Notes under the pieces: generated by a model
What the model was told of the DNA's origin: nothing
What the model saw: the letters and a program-made list of their open reading frames with translations, nothing else
The model's database searches: none
Made by a program: the position numbers and the translations under genes
DNA from: Flavobacterium flevense
GTDB taxonomy: Bacteria > Bacteroidota > Bacteroidia > Flavobacteriales > Flavobacteriaceae
Reading direction: 5' to 3'
Assembly: GCF_900142775.1 (NCBI RefSeq)
Contig: NZ_FRCC01000005.1
Location: 186,001-250,000 of the forward strand
DNA: 64,000 bases
In this document: piece after piece, positions 28,954 to 37,998 of the stretch
Layout: every line of letters begins with the position of its first letter
Numbering within the stretch: position 1 is the stretch's first letter

Positions 28954-30543
28954 ATGCCCAACGACTGTATCAGCTATCAAAAATCAGGATATTTTTCTCC
29001 TTTGATGAATGATTATTTAGATCAAAATCCAAAATTACAATCCTTATATCATCGCTTTCCAAGTATTGAAAACTTCGAAGCTCAAATTGCCGAGAAACAA
29101 ACTACTTTTAACAGTAGCCATAGAAATAGTTTAGTTTCTGTTTTGCAAAAGCAATATGCTGAAATCGAAATTTCACAGCTGACCCAGCAAAATATTGAGT
29201 CTTTAAAAGTAGAAAACACCTTTACAGTAACTACGGGACATCAATTAAATCTGTTTTCGGGACCCTTATATTTTCTGTATAAAATCATCTCTACTATTAA
29301 TTTAACTACTGAATTAAAAGTAAAATATCCGGCTTATAATTTTGTGCCTGTATATTGGATGGCGACCGAAGACCATGACTTTGAAGAAATCAATTATTTT
29401 AATTTCAGAGGACGAAAATTCCGCTGGAACACAGCAAGTACCGGACCTGTAGGAAGACTTTCTACCGAAGGTTTAGCCGATTTTTTTGAAATATTCGAAC
29501 AAGAGTTAGGTCACAGTACCAATGCAGAAACTTTAAAAAAATTATTTGAGGATGCTTATTTAAAACATAACAAACTGGCTGATGCTACGCGTTATTTAGC
29601 CAATACTTTATTTGGCGCTCATGGTTTGATTATTATTGATGCCGATGAAGCCGATTTAAAACAGCATTTTGCACCCTATATCAAGGAGGAATTACTACAG
29701 CAAACAGCCCATAAAAAAGTAACAGAAACTACCGAAAAACTTAGCGCATACAATATTCAGGTAAACCCACGCGAAATCAATTTGTTTTATATCGAAGACA
29801 ATTTACGTGAGCGTATTGTTTATGAAAATGGCAAATACATTGTAAACAATACTAAACTCGAATTTTCAGAAAGTGAAATTTTAGCTTTAGCTGACAGTAA
29901 TCCTGAAAAATTCAGTCCTAATGTAATTATGCGTCCGCTTTATCAGGAAGTTATTTTACCTAATCTTTGCTACATCGGCGGAGGCGGAGAAATCGCTTAC
30001 TGGCTCGAACTGAAATCATTTTTTGATGCCGTAAAAGTGAGTTTCCCAATACTTTTAGTACGTAATTCGGTTCTTTTAGTTACTGAAAAACAAGCTAAGA
30101 AAGCCAGTAAATTAGATTTAAGCTGGAGTGATTTATTTTCGAAACAAATTGATTTGGTTAATGCTAAAGCAAAAGTACTTTCGGAAATAGATATTGATTT
30201 ATCTGCGTTAAAAAACCAACTGGAATCGCAGTTTAGCATCTTACACGAAATTACAGCAAAAACAGATCCTTCATTTGCAGGAGCGGTAAAAGCACAAGAA
30301 ACAAAACAATTAAAAGGACTTGAAAATCTGGAAAAACGCTTATTAAAAGCACAAAAAATAAAATTAAAAGACACTTTGTCAAGAATAACCGATTTGCAAA
30401 ACGAGTTATTCCCGAACCAAAGTTTACAGGAGCGTCAAGCCAATTTTTCAGAATTCTACATAGAAAGCGGAGAGCTGCTGATTAACAAACTTATCGAAAA
30501 ATTAAAACCGCTTGAACAAAGTTTTGATATAATTACATTATAA
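28954..30543 (+). CDS. bshC: Bacillithiol biosynthesis cysteine-adding enzyme BshC
   Basis: This is the last enzyme of bacillithiol synthesis, thought to join cysteine to glucosaminyl-malate. It is 529 residues from the ATG at 28954 (MPNDCISYQK). An in-frame TTG at 28924 would add ten residues unlike the family, so I reject it. Family motifs include TGHQLNLFSGPLYFLYKI, PVYWMATEDHDFEEI and GGGGEIAYWLELK, with a long C-terminal coiled coil (about 395-490, KAQETKQLKGLENLEKRLLKAQ). Bacillithiol is the low-molecular-weight thiol of many Firmicutes and Bacteroidota and protects against oxidants. The bshA and bshB genes are not in the window. Confidence 0.93.
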   Translation: MPNDCISYQKSGYFSPLMNDYLDQNPKLQSLYHRFPSIENFEAQIAEKQTTFNSSHRNSLVSVLQKQYAEIEISQLTQQNIESLKVENTFTVTTGHQLNLFSGPLYFLYKIISTINLTTELKVKYPAYNFVPVYWMATEDHDFEEINYFNFRGRKFRWNTASTGPVGRLSTEGLADFFEIFEQELGHSTNAETLKKLFEDAYLKHNKLADATRYLANTLFGAHGLIIIDADEADLKQHFAPYIKEELLQQTAHKKVTETTEKLSAYNIQVNPREINLFYIEDNLRERIVYENGKYIVNNTKLEFSESEILALADSNPEKFSPNVIMRPLYQEVILPNLCYIGGGGEIAYWLELKSFFDAVKVSFPILLVRNSVLLVTEKQAKKASKLDLSWSDLFSKQIDLVNAKAKVLSEIDIDLSALKNQLESQFSILHEITAKTDPSFAGAVKAQETKQLKGLENLEKRLLKAQKIKLKDTLSRITDLQNELFPNQSLQERQANFSEFYIESGELLINKLIEKLKPLEQSFDIITL

Positions 30544-30640
30544 AATTTAACAAAAAGTGCTGTTTTAGGATTATTTAATCTTAAATTCTACAGACTTTCT
30601 ATTTAAAAAAAGCTACATTTATAAAAAAGAAATTATAAAA

Positions 30641-31060
30641 ATGACAACCAACAGAACTTTCACAATGATTAAACCCGATGCTGTCGCTAATGGACACATT
30701 GGAAACATACTTGCAATGATAACGAATGCAGGATTTAGAATTGTATCTTTAAAATTAACCCAGCTTACTGTAGCCGATGCTCAGGCTTTTTATGCAGTTC
30801 ATGCACAAAGACCTTTTTATGGAGAACTGGTCGATTTTATGTCCAGCGGTCCTATTGTTGCAGCTATACTGGAAAAAGAAAATGCTGTAGCTGATTTCAG
30901 AACACTAATTGGTGCTACAAACCCGGCTGAAGCTGCCGAAGGAACTATCCGTAAATTATACGCCACTTCGATGGGAGAAAATGCCGTTCATGGCTCTGAC
31001 AGTGATGAAAATGCAGCAATTGAAGGTAATTTCCATTTTTCAGGAAGAGAGCAATTTTAG
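30641..31060 (+). CDS. ndk: Nucleoside diphosphate kinase
   Basis: This 139-residue enzyme transfers the gamma phosphate of ATP to nucleoside diphosphates through a phosphohistidine. The N-terminal signature [10 protein letters not shown] is followed by the active-site motif [12 protein letters not shown] with catalytic H117. Length and motif order are standard. It lies about 100 bases downstream of bshC and ends before a strong terminator. Confidence 0.97.
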   Translation: MTTNRTFTMIKPDAVANGHIGNILAMITNAGFRIVSLKLTQLTVADAQAFYAVHAQRPFYGELVDFMSSGPIVAAILEKENAVADFRTLIGATNPAEAAEGTIRKLYATSMGENAVHGSDSDENAAIEGNFHFSGREQF

Positions 31061-31103
31061 TATTCAGAACACAGTTTGCAGAAAGCAAATGAAAATCTAT
31101 AAA

Positions 31104-31146
31104 AAAATCCAGTCTCGTTCCAAAAAACGAGACTGGATTTTCTTTT
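31104..31146. terminator. Hairpin terminator after ndk
   Basis: A 16 bp stem (AAAATCCAGTCTCGTT / AACGAGACTGGATTTT) is followed by a T run. It serves ndk and the convergent DUF721 gene. A near copy of its stem follows the carbonic anhydrase at 44941. Confidence 0.88.
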
Positions 31147-31171
31147 TTATCTAAATTATGCGTTCTGAAAA

Positions 31172-31468
31172 TTATCTCAACACCACATCTTTCACCACAT
31201 CTCTACGCAATTCTTCATTAATCATAGCTACAATCTTTGATTTTCCGTGGCTTAATTCTTCCCGCAATACTGATGATGTCAATTCCACATACAAAGTACT
31301 GCCTTTCAAAACTACATTTCGGGTATAACTATTCACACCATTACCCATTAAATTATGCCAGGCTTCTTTCACATTAATCCCATCCATTCCTGACTGCAAT
31401 TTATTAACCTGAATAATTTGCTTCAGCACATCACCTATCGTACTTTGATTATTTAGTCTTTTTGCCAT
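31172..31468 (-). CDS. DUF721 family protein
   Basis: This 98-residue protein begins MAKRLNNQSTIGDVLKQIIQVNKLQ and has the short DUF721 pattern (LYVELTSSVLREELSHGKSKIVAMINE). In other bacteria DUF721 proteins include DciA, which helps load the replicative helicase; whether this short form does so is unknown. Its ATG lies 20 bases inside the end of the upstream lipoprotein gene, so the two are translationally coupled. Confidence 0.85.
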   Translation of the reverse strand: MAKRLNNQSTIGDVLKQIIQVNKLQSGMDGINVKEAWHNLMGNGVNSYTRNVVLKGSTLYVELTSSVLREELSHGKSKIVAMINEELRRDVVKDVVLR

Positions 31469-31889
31469 CTTCTAATAAATTAATTGGTCCTGCTTTTTTA
31501 TACTCGTACTCATTATTCTGATCATTTTTTAGTACCATTTCATCATCCGATAAACGTATTAACTCCTCAGTCCATTTTGCGTAAGCGGTAGTATAATCTA
31601 AAAAAACCTGTTCGCCTTTAAAACGTACTTTTACATTTTCAAAATCATCATTAAACAAAAAAGTTCCATTAAATTGAGGTCTGACCTTTCGACGAATACC
31701 CTTATTATTGGCAATTTGAAAATAATCAAAATTCTCATTCATTTTGTATTCCTTATCCGCCCCTTCTTTAAAAGTCACCTTCTCAATTTCCCAGTAACCA
31801 TTTATTTTTTTTATATCTTCAGGAGTTATTTTTTGCTGGCAAGACACCAAAAACAAACATAAAAAAAGAATCTTTAAACTATTTTTCAT
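31449..31889 (-). CDS. Small lipocalin-like lipoprotein
   Basis: This 146-residue protein has a lipobox (FLVSC, C17). The opening after the signal, INGYWEIEKVTFKEG, and the following series of beta strands (FNGTFLFND, VKVRFKGEQVFLDY, MVLKN) recall lipocalin-like outer membrane lipoproteins of Bacteroidota. No binding residues can be assigned. It precedes and overlaps the DUF721 gene by 20 bases. Confidence 0.78.
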   Translation of the reverse strand: MKNSLKILFLCLFLVSCQQKITPEDIKKINGYWEIEKVTFKEGADKEYKMNENFDYFQIANNKGIRRKVRPQFNGTFLFNDDFENVKVRFKGEQVFLDYTTAYAKWTEELIRLSDDEMVLKNDQNNEYEYKKAGPINLLEDGKKTK

Positions 31890-31907
31890 TATAAATTTAT
31901 TTTAAAA

Positions 31908-32007
31908 GCCATTTCCTGCTGTACGCTGTATCTTTCATGCCAGTCCCGAGGCTTCGGGAGGCATAAAAGGATGACTCCCGAGACTTCGGGATCATCAGGG
32001 CTAAAAA
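31908..32007 (-). repeat. Structured intergenic repeat, copy 2 (reverse orientation)
   Basis: Read on the minus strand it begins TAGCCCTGAT and ends GATACAGCGTACAGCAGGA, like copy 1 at 16371-16463. The shared central hairpin TCCCGA/TCGGGA is present. It carries an additional TCCCGAAGTCTCGGGA hairpin in place of the GCAGCGG segment of copy 1. It lies between two divergent genes. Confidence 0.7.
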
Positions 32008-32142
32008 CCGGGACAAAAATACGTTTTGTTTCTCAAACAAAGTTAAGCGTATTAAAGTTAACTTAGCTAAAAAATAAAAACCAACTTAAACTATTTTATA
32101 TATTTTTGGTCTTAAAGGAGTTACATTTAAAATTGTCAAATC

Positions 32143-33210
32143 ATGTACAAAACACTTTTTTATCTGCTGAGTTTTTTTCTGTTTGTCAATTGTAGTCCTG
32201 ATTCAAAACCCGACACAACCACTACAGAAAACAGTTATTTTCCACCACTTACAGGAAATAATTGGGAAACAAAATCTATTAGTGACTTAGGCTGGAATCA
32301 GGAAGCAGTTCAGCCCTTATTAGATTATTTGGAATTGAAACATTCAAAATCTTTTCTGATTTTAGTCAACGGACACATTGTAATGGAAAACTATTTCAAT
32401 GGTCATTCGGCAACGACTAATTGGTATTGGGCAAGTGCCGGAAAAACACTCACCACAGCTCTTACAGGAATTGCTGAGCAGGAAGGCTACATCAATACCA
32501 ACAATAAAGTTTCTGATTACCTTGGAACAGCATGGACAGCAGAACCTCTTGAGAAAGAAAATTTAATTACTTGCAAACACCTGCTAACTATGACTTCCGG
32601 AATTGAAGATATCGCTAATGGCGATGCTGTAGCTCCCGCAAGTCTTACCTACAAAGCGGATGCAGGAACGCGCTGGGCATACCATAATGTCTATGTAAAA
32701 CTACAAGATGTAATTGCTCAGGCTACAGGACAAAGCTGGAACACTTATTTCAATTCAAAACTGAGGGATAAAATCGGGATGAATGGTGTTTGGCTGCCAT
32801 TAGATAATAATAGTGTGTATTTCAGTACTACGAGAAGTATGGCACGTTTTGGCTTATTAATGCTAAACAAAGGAAAATGGGAAAATAACGTGATTCTCAA
32901 TGAATCTTTTTTTAACGCAGCTACCACAACTTCGCAAAATCTTAATCTTTCCTATGGTTATTTATGGTGGCTAAACGGAAAAAGCAGCTACCGTTTACCA
33001 CAAAGCCAACTGCAATTTTCAGGAAGTATTATCCCTGACGGACCTAATGATATGTTTATGGCTCTTGGAAAAAATGACCAAAAAATCTATATTATTCCAA
33101 GTAAAAAAATGGTAGTCATCAGAATGGGAGATGCAGCTGACAGTGTTAATCCTGCCTTATCAGACTTTGATAATACACTTTGGCAAAAAATAAATGCTTT
33201 GTACCAATAA
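32143..33210 (+). CDS. Beta-lactamase-family serine hydrolase, lipoprotein
   Basis: This 355-residue protein has a lipobox-like Cys at 17 (FLFVNCSPD). The serine beta-lactamase/class C fold shows the SxxK motif S98-A-G-K101 (WASAGKTLT), a YHN motif in RWAYHNVYV where the usual YxN stands, and a late MFMALGKNDQKIYI strand. Such proteins are esterases, D-aminopeptidases or penicillin-binding proteins more often than true beta-lactamases, so I do not call resistance. A -7 type box TATTTTTG is at 32101-32108. It converges on a membrane-protein gene 10 bases away. Confidence 0.87.
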   Translation: MYKTLFYLLSFFLFVNCSPDSKPDTTTTENSYFPPLTGNNWETKSISDLGWNQEAVQPLLDYLELKHSKSFLILVNGHIVMENYFNGHSATTNWYWASAGKTLTTALTGIAEQEGYINTNNKVSDYLGTAWTAEPLEKENLITCKHLLTMTSGIEDIANGDAVAPASLTYKADAGTRWAYHNVYVKLQDVIAQATGQSWNTYFNSKLRDKIGMNGVWLPLDNNSVYFSTTRSMARFGLLMLNKGKWENNVILNESFFNAATTTSQNLNLSYGYLWWLNGKSSYRLPQSQLQFSGSIIPDGPNDMFMALGKNDQKIYIIPSKKMVVIRMGDAADSVNPALSDFDNTLWQKINALYQ

Positions 33211-33220
33211 TCAAATGGTA

Positions 33221-33640
33221 TTAATTCGCCAATTGATTTACAACTTCTTTCTTAGCATAGACTTTATACCATCGTTTGCTCATCCATATTAAAAATACAA
33301 ACAAGCTACAATTGAATATACCTATAAAAAGATGGGTGCTGTTATTAGGGAAAAGGAGAATAAAATCATGTCCTTTGATGGTAGCAGAATAACTGGAGAC
33401 ACAAAATGGAAATAAAAAAAGTCTAATTTTAATCCATATATCTTGCTTAATTCCTTGTTGAGAAGTGGATAAAATAAGAGCAAAACCTATTATAAAAGAA
33501 ATTCCCACTGCACTTGCCCAAAGTTTTAATGACGGTTCGAAGTAAATGAACATCATTGAAAAATACCAAATAAGATAACACCACAATATTATCTTTGGAG
33601 TTTTCATATTCAAAACATATTTAAAAGCAGTCTTTTTCAT
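33221..33640 (-). CDS. Hypothetical membrane protein
   Basis: This 139-residue protein has about four hydrophobic helices (IILWCYLIWYFSMMFIYF, LWASAVGISFIIGFALIL, IRLFLFPFCVSSYSA and THLFIGIFNCSLFVFLIWM). I recognise no family. The ATG for MKTPKIILW, 12 codons inside, is an equally good start. The coding region is convergent with the serine hydrolase and lies downstream of the ftsY group on the same strand. Confidence 0.65.
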   Translation of the reverse strand: MKKTAFKYVLNMKTPKIILWCYLIWYFSMMFIYFEPSLKLWASAVGISFIIGFALILSTSQQGIKQDIWIKIRLFLFPFCVSSYSATIKGHDFILLFPNNSTHLFIGIFNCSLFVFLIWMSKRWYKVYAKKEVVNQLAN

Positions 33641-33677
33641 AGACCATCATTTATAAACAAAGACTTTTCTGGTATTC

Positions 33678-33842
33678 TTATTTGTTATTAATCCTTTTTT
33701 TAAAACCTAAAACAAATAGTAAAACACCTGTAATCAATAAAATATAGTACAAAATCAAAAATTGTTCCCTAACCAGATTAGCAATCACAAAACAAACTAC
33801 ACTTATCATATACAGATAAATGGGAGCTATATTTTTAAACAT
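33678..33842 (-). CDS. Small two-helix membrane protein
   Basis: This is a 54-residue frame running from an ATG 6 bases after the ftsY stop. It encodes MFKNIAPIYLYMISVVC, then a polar turn (NLVREQ), then a second hydrophobic helix and a basic end (GFKKRINNK). Two helices with a short polar loop and a positive C-terminus are what a real small membrane protein looks like, and the spacing suggests co-translation with ftsY. The family is unknown. Confidence 0.6.
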   Translation of the reverse strand: MFKNIAPIYLYMISVVCFVIANLVREQFLILYYILLITGVLLFVLGFKKRINNK

Positions 33843-33848
33843 ATTATT

Positions 33849-34802
33849 TTATTTAAAGAAACTATCAATAAATTCAAATTTATTAAAGACTTGCAAATCC
33901 TCAATCCCTTCACCTACTCCAATGTACTTTACAGGAATTTGAAATTGGTCTGAAATTCCAATAACCACTCCTCCTTTAGCCGTTCCGTCCAGCTTAGTAA
34001 CTGCCAGAGAAGTCACTTCAGTTGCAGCAGTAAATTGCTTGGCTTGTTCGAAAGCATTTTGACCGGTAGAACCATCTAAAACTAATAATACATCATGTGG
34101 AGCATCAGCAACCACTTTTTGCATTACCCTTTTTACTTTAGATAATTCATTCATTAAATTCACTTTATTGTGTAAACGTCCTGCCGTATCAATAATTACA
34201 ATATCAGCTTGCTGAGCTACCGCCGATTGTAAAGTGTCAAATGCTACCGAAGCAGGATCAGAACCCATATTTTGTCTTACAATTGGCACATCAACTCTAT
34301 CTGCCCAAATTTGTAATTGGTCAATTGCAGCAGCTCTAAAAGTATCGGCTGCACCCAAAACTACTTTGTAACCTTGTTTTTTAAACTGATAAGCCAGTTT
34401 TCCAATAGTAGTGGTTTTCCCAACGCCGTTAACTCCTACAACCATTAAAACATAAGGTTTTACATTTACCGGAACCACAAATTCAGTTGCTTCGCCGGTA
34501 TTGGTTTCAGATAATAAAGCAGCAATTTCCTCCTGAAGAATCTGATTTAATTCGGCTGTACCTAAGTATTTATCTTCAGCAACACGATTCTCTATACGGG
34601 TTATTATTTTTAAGGTAGTATCAACCCCTACATCCGAAGAAACAAGTATTTCTTCTAAGTTATCTAAAACATCATCATCAACTTTAGACTTTCCAACAAT
34701 AGCCTTGCTTAACTTTGAAAAGAAAGTGGTTTTTGTTTTCTCTAAACCTTTATCTAAGGTTTCTTTTTTTTCTGAAGAAAATATTCTTTTAAAAAAACTC
34801 AT
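33849..34802 (-). CDS. ftsY: Signal recognition particle receptor FtsY
   Basis: This 317-residue SRP GTPase docks ribosomes carrying membrane proteins. It has the helical N domain (about residues 20-95), then the G domain with VNGVGKTTTIGKLA, DTAGRLHNK and TKLDGTAKGG, and ends with the family VKYIGVGEGIEDLQVF segment. The long acidic A domain of E. coli FtsY is missing, which is normal for this phylum. It lies downstream of the rpmB-rpmG-DUF4295 group but is separated by a terminator, so it needs its own promoter. Confidence 0.96.
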   Translation of the reverse strand: MSFFKRIFSSEKKETLDKGLEKTKTTFFSKLSKAIVGKSKVDDDVLDNLEEILVSSDVGVDTTLKIITRIENRVAEDKYLGTAELNQILQEEIAALLSETNTGEATEFVVPVNVKPYVLMVVGVNGVGKTTTIGKLAYQFKKQGYKVVLGAADTFRAAAIDQLQIWADRVDVPIVRQNMGSDPASVAFDTLQSAVAQQADIVIIDTAGRLHNKVNLMNELSKVKRVMQKVVADAPHDVLLVLDGSTGQNAFEQAKQFTAATEVTSLAVTKLDGTAKGGVVIGISDQFQIPVKYIGVGEGIEDLQVFNKFEFIDSFFK

Positions 34803-34879
34803 CGTATATACAGTATTAATAACAAGAAGATTAGTAAATAAACGTTCCTGCTTTATTTAAAGGTAAATATAGAAAATAA

Positions 34880-34909
34880 AAAAGCTACTTCCTGAAGAAA
34901 GTAGCTTTT
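34880..34909 (-). terminator. Terminator of the rpmB-rpmG-DUF4295 operon
   Basis: The stem AAAAGCTACTT / AAGTAGCTTTT has a short loop, about 20 bases past the DUF4295 stop, and is followed by Ts on the minus strand. Confidence 0.85.
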
Positions 34910-34928
34910 CTATATATGCTTATATGAA

Positions 34929-35081
34929 TTATTTCTTTTTCAAGAATTCATCAACTAGTTCAGGTGCTAATATCGTTTCTACGAAAGTATAAGCGCCAGT
35001 TTTTGGAGATTTCACCATTTTGATGGCTTTTGATAATCTCTTAGAAGATGTTTGTAACGATGCTACGGTTTTCTTTGCCAT
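34929..35081 (-). CDS. DUF4295 family small basic protein
   Basis: This is a 50-residue protein, MAKKTVASLQTSSKRLSKAI, continuing to a KTGAYTF strand and ending ELVDEFLKKK. This short Lys-rich protein is conserved in Bacteroidota directly behind rpmG. Its place in the ribosomal-protein operon suggests a ribosome-linked role, which is an inference. Confidence 0.88.
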   Translation of the reverse strand: MAKKTVASLQTSSKRLSKAIKMVKSPKTGAYTFVETILAPELVDEFLKKK

Positions 35082-35154
35082 GACTAATTATTTGTTTATT
35101 TAAATTTTACATAATCTTCAAATGTAACCATTTGAGATTTTATAAAATCTCTAA

Positions 35155-35337
35155 TTATTTAATTTCTTTGTGAACAGTTACTCTCTTCAATACAGGGTTG
35201 AATTTTTTAATTTCCAATCTGTCCGGAGTATTTTTTTTGTTCTTTGTTGTTATGTATCTTGAAGTACCTGCAACACCTGAAGTTTTGTGTTCAGTACATT
35301 CTAAAATTACCTGGATTCTATTACCTTTCTTTGCCAT
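35155..35337 (-). CDS. rpmG: 50S ribosomal protein L33
   Basis: This 60-residue protein reads [20 protein letters not shown], then [20 protein letters not shown] and a VHKEIK end. These are the L33 signature features. The zinc-type CxxC pairs are absent, so it is the C-minus form. It follows rpmB by 30 bases and precedes DUF4295 by 73. Confidence 0.96.
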   Translation of the reverse strand: MAKKGNRIQVILECTEHKTSGVAGTSRYITTKNKKNTPDRLEIKKFNPVLKRVTVHKEIK

Positions 35338-35367
35338 CTTGCTATATATTTATTTAGGAAATAAAGA

Positions 35368-35604
35368 TTATTTAATAAATCCTTGAGACTGTGCTTTTTT
35401 CAAAACAGCGTCGATTCCATTTTTATTAATTGTTTTTATCGTAGATGCTGCTACTCTAAGAGTAATCCATCTATCTTCTTCTGGAAGATAAAAACGCTTT
35501 TTAACTAAGTTTACAGAAAACTTTCTCTTAGTTTTGTTCATAGCGTGAGAAACGTTATTTCCTACCATCGCTCTTTTACCTGTAAGGTCACAAACTCTTG
35601 ACAT
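35368..35604 (-). CDS. rpmB: 50S ribosomal protein L28
   Basis: This 78-residue protein has the L28 signature: [20 protein letters not shown], then KRKFSVNL and [14 protein letters not shown]. It is the first gene of the rpmB-rpmG-DUF4295 operon; a -33/-7 pair is seen at 35644-35670. Confidence 0.97.
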   Translation of the reverse strand: MSRVCDLTGKRAMVGNNVSHAMNKTKRKFSVNLVKKRFYLPEEDRWITLRVAASTIKTINKNGIDAVLKKAQSQGFIK

Positions 35605-35643
35605 TATACTTATATTTTATATTCGTTATTCAAAATCAGGGTG

Positions 35644-35670
35644 CAAAGAAAAGAAAAATAAACGGTTCAA
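35644..35670 (-). promoter_or_regulatory. Putative rpmB promoter (TTG-N16-TTTCTTTG)
   Basis: On the minus strand, TTG (35668-35670) lies 16 bases before TTTCTTTG (35644-35651), which matches TAnnTTTG except for T in place of A at the second position. The start would be about 35 bases before the rpmB ATG. Confidence 0.5.
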
Positions 35671-35679
35671 ACAAAAAAA

Positions 35680-36933
35680 TTACAATACATTTTTAAAAAT
35701 TTCTTTCTTTAACATTTCTAAGCTTTTAATCAACGCTCTATCTATCACTTTTTCACGGGGTTGACCAAAATTAAACTCCTCTACAATCACCTCATTTGGC
35801 GTAGCTAATGCTATAAAAACACTTCCTAATTCGGCTTTTTCAACTCCTTTTGAAGGACCTGCATTTCCGGTTGTAGCAATAGCATAATCAGTATTCATTA
35901 TTTTTTTTACATTCAACGCCATTTCCGAAGCTACCTCAGCACTTACAACAGTGTGTTTTTCTATTGTTTTTTCTGAAACCCCAAGTACATTTACCTTTGT
36001 CTCAGTTGCATAAGAAACCACACTTCCTTTAAAATATTTTGAAGCTCCTGCAACTGATGCTAGACTTGCCGCTATCTGACCACCTGTGCAACTTTCGGCT
36101 GTTGCAATTGTTTTTTCCTCTTTTGTTAAAAGTCGACCCACCACAACCTCAATTGTTTCATCTTCATCAAATCCTACAATAATATCATGGATTATCGCAT
36201 CTAATGACGCCACATAAGATTCAATAGCTTGTTCTAACAATTCCTTATCTTTTCCTCTTGCCGTAAGTCGCAAACGCACTCTTCCCGGAGCAGGTAAATA
36301 AGCCATTTTTATAAATTCAGGCAAACTATTTTCCCACTCTTCAATTCTTTCGGCAACCATACTTTCCCCTTGTCCATAGGTTAAAATGGTTTTATGCATA
36401 ATATACGGGCGGTTGTATTCCTGAACTACTTTTGGAATAATTTCGTTTTCTACCAAATATTTCATTTCAAACGGGACACCAGGCAGCGAAACAAACACCG
36501 TATTTTCTTTTTTCATCCACATTCCCGGAGCGGTTCCCACCTGATTGTGTAAAACTGTACAGCGCGATGGAACCAAAGCCTGATCTTTATTAATCTGGGT
36601 AATGGTACGTTTATAAAAACCTTCAATTAATTGGGTAACATGTTTTAAAACAGCCTGATCAACAACCAATTCATCATTAAAATAATCGCAGAATGTTTTT
36701 TTAGTGACATCATCTTTTGTTGGCCCAAGTCCGCCGGTAATGATAACCAAATCTACCTTATTCTGTAATTTTGCAAAAGTATCCAGAATATGCTGTTTAT
36801 CATCCGTTATCGAAATCATCTCATTGATCTCTACTCCTATTTTATCGAGTGCTTTTGCAATAAAACCGGAATTGGTATCAATAATTTGTCCAATTAAAAT
36901 TTCATCTCCTATAGTAACAATGGTTGCTTTCAT
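35680..36933 (-). CDS. CinA family nicotinamide-nucleotide amidase/ADP-ribose pyrophosphatase-like protein
   Basis: This 417-residue protein has two parts. Residues 1-170 are the MoCF/CinA N-terminal domain ([31 protein letters not shown]), linked to ADP-ribose pyrophosphatase-like activity. The C-terminal part (about 255-410) is the amidase domain with [17 protein letters not shown] and TGNAGPSKG. The family repairs or recycles pyridine nucleotides. It lies upstream of the rpmB operon, which has its own promoter. Confidence 0.93.
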   Translation of the reverse strand: MKATIVTIGDEILIGQIIDTNSGFIAKALDKIGVEINEMISITDDKQHILDTFAKLQNKVDLVIITGGLGPTKDDVTKKTFCDYFNDELVVDQAVLKHVTQLIEGFYKRTITQINKDQALVPSRCTVLHNQVGTAPGMWMKKENTVFVSLPGVPFEMKYLVENEIIPKVVQEYNRPYIMHKTILTYGQGESMVAERIEEWENSLPEFIKMAYLPAPGRVRLRLTARGKDKELLEQAIESYVASLDAIIHDIIVGFDEDETIEVVVGRLLTKEEKTIATAESCTGGQIAASLASVAGASKYFKGSVVSYATETKVNVLGVSEKTIEKHTVVSAEVASEMALNVKKIMNTDYAIATTGNAGPSKGVEKAELGSVFIALATPNEVIVEEFNFGQPREKVIDRALIKSLEMLKKEIFKNVL

Positions 36934-36970
36934 TTAGTAATCTGATAAATTAAAATCCTTTATAAAATAA

Positions 36971-37003
36971 AATCAACATTCAAAAAAATATTGAATGTTG
37001 ATT
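36971..37003 (-). terminator. Terminator of the FAH/Hpt operon
   Basis: A 13 bp stem (AATCAACATTCAA / TTGAATGTTGATT) lies between the Hpt stop and the cinA start. Confidence 0.82.
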
Positions 37004-37035
37004 CTTATTGTTGTTTATGTATAAAAAAGTGAACC

Positions 37036-37380
37036 TTACAAATCAAAGTCTTTTTTGATTTCTTTAATCGCTTCTTTTACCTGTGTTTTGATACTGTCAA
37101 AAGTATGTTCGATGTCTTTTCGTTTTCCTTCCGCTTTAGTCCAGGCTTCTACTTCCAGAATCTCCTCAAAAGCTACAGTCATTCCCAGTAAATCTAAGGT
37201 AGGTTTGATTTTATGTGCGTAAGCATAAGCATGCTTGTGATCTTTCTTTTTAATACCTTCTTTGATTTGTGCCAAATCTTCGGGAACATCATTCACAAAT
37301 AAAGTCAGAATTTCGTTTACAAATTCAGAATCATTATCTGAAATCGCGTATACTTTTGATAAATTATAATTTAAAGCCAT
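37036..37380 (-). CDS. Histidine phosphotransfer (Hpt) domain protein
   Basis: This 114-residue helical protein has the Hpt motif HAYAYAHKIKPTLDLLGM; the phospho-acceptor is the His in AHKIKP. It would shuttle phosphate between receiver domains. Its partners are unknown, although single-domain response regulators are encoded elsewhere in the window. The ATG overlaps the stop of the upstream hydrolase gene by 1 base, so they are coupled. Confidence 0.9.
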   Translation of the reverse strand: MALNYNLSKVYAISDNDSEFVNEILTLFVNDVPEDLAQIKEGIKKKDHKHAYAYAHKIKPTLDLLGMTVAFEEILEVEAWTKAEGKRKDIEHTFDSIKTQVKEAIKEIKKDFDL

Positions 37381-37991
37381 TATTTTACTTGTATTCTAAA
37401 TAGTTTTTGTCCTTCTAAAAATCCTTCCAAAACATCGTTTGGTTGTACAGCCGCCACTCCTTTTGGAGTTCCTGTAAAAATAATATCGCCAATTTTTAGG
37501 GTAAAATATTGCGAAACATAAGCTATTAACTCATCTATTTTCCACAACATCATATTTACATTCCCTTCCTGAACGATTTCATTATTATTTCTTAATTCAA
37601 AAGTAAGATTTTCTAATGAACTAAATTGTGATTTAGGTAAAAAATCTCCAATTACAGCCGAACCATCAAATGCTTTTGCTTTTTCCCAAGGCAAACCCTT
37701 AGCTTTGAGGGTGTTTTGCAAATCACGCGCCGTAAAATCAATCCCAACACTCATTTCATCATAGTATTTATGAGCAAATTTAGCATCGATATATTTCCCA
37801 ACCTTGTTAATTTTAACAATAACCTCTATTTCGTGCTGTACATCTTCAGAAAATTCAGGAAGCACAAAAGGATGTTGTTTCAATAATATCGCCGAATCAG
37901 GTTTGATAAAAATCACAGGTTCCGTTGGACGCTCGTTTTGCAATTCTTCAATATGATTCGCATAATTGCGACCAATACAAATTATTTTCAT
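37380..37991 (-). CDS. Fumarylacetoacetate hydrolase family protein
   Basis: This 203-residue enzyme-like protein has the family N-terminus CIGRNYANHIEELQNERP, metal ligands in HEIEVIVKI, and VGIDFTARDLQ, AKAFDGSAVIGDF and GDIIFTGTPKGV. Members hydrolyse or decarboxylate acylpyruvates and similar beta-diketo acids. The short length matches the acylpyruvase type. It is upstream of and overlapping with the Hpt gene. Confidence 0.9.
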   Translation of the reverse strand: MKIICIGRNYANHIEELQNERPTEPVIFIKPDSAILLKQHPFVLPEFSEDVQHEIEVIVKINKVGKYIDAKFAHKYYDEMSVGIDFTARDLQNTLKAKGLPWEKAKAFDGSAVIGDFLPKSQFSSLENLTFELRNNNEIVQEGNVNMMLWKIDELIAYVSQYFTLKIGDIIFTGTPKGVAAVQPNDVLEGFLEGQKLFRIQVK

Positions 37992-37998
37992 TATTTTT

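Noticed and set aside
32143..33210. Beta-lactam resistance gene
   Set aside because: The SxxK motif and fold are shared with esterases and peptidases; nothing in the sequence shows beta-lactam hydrolysis.
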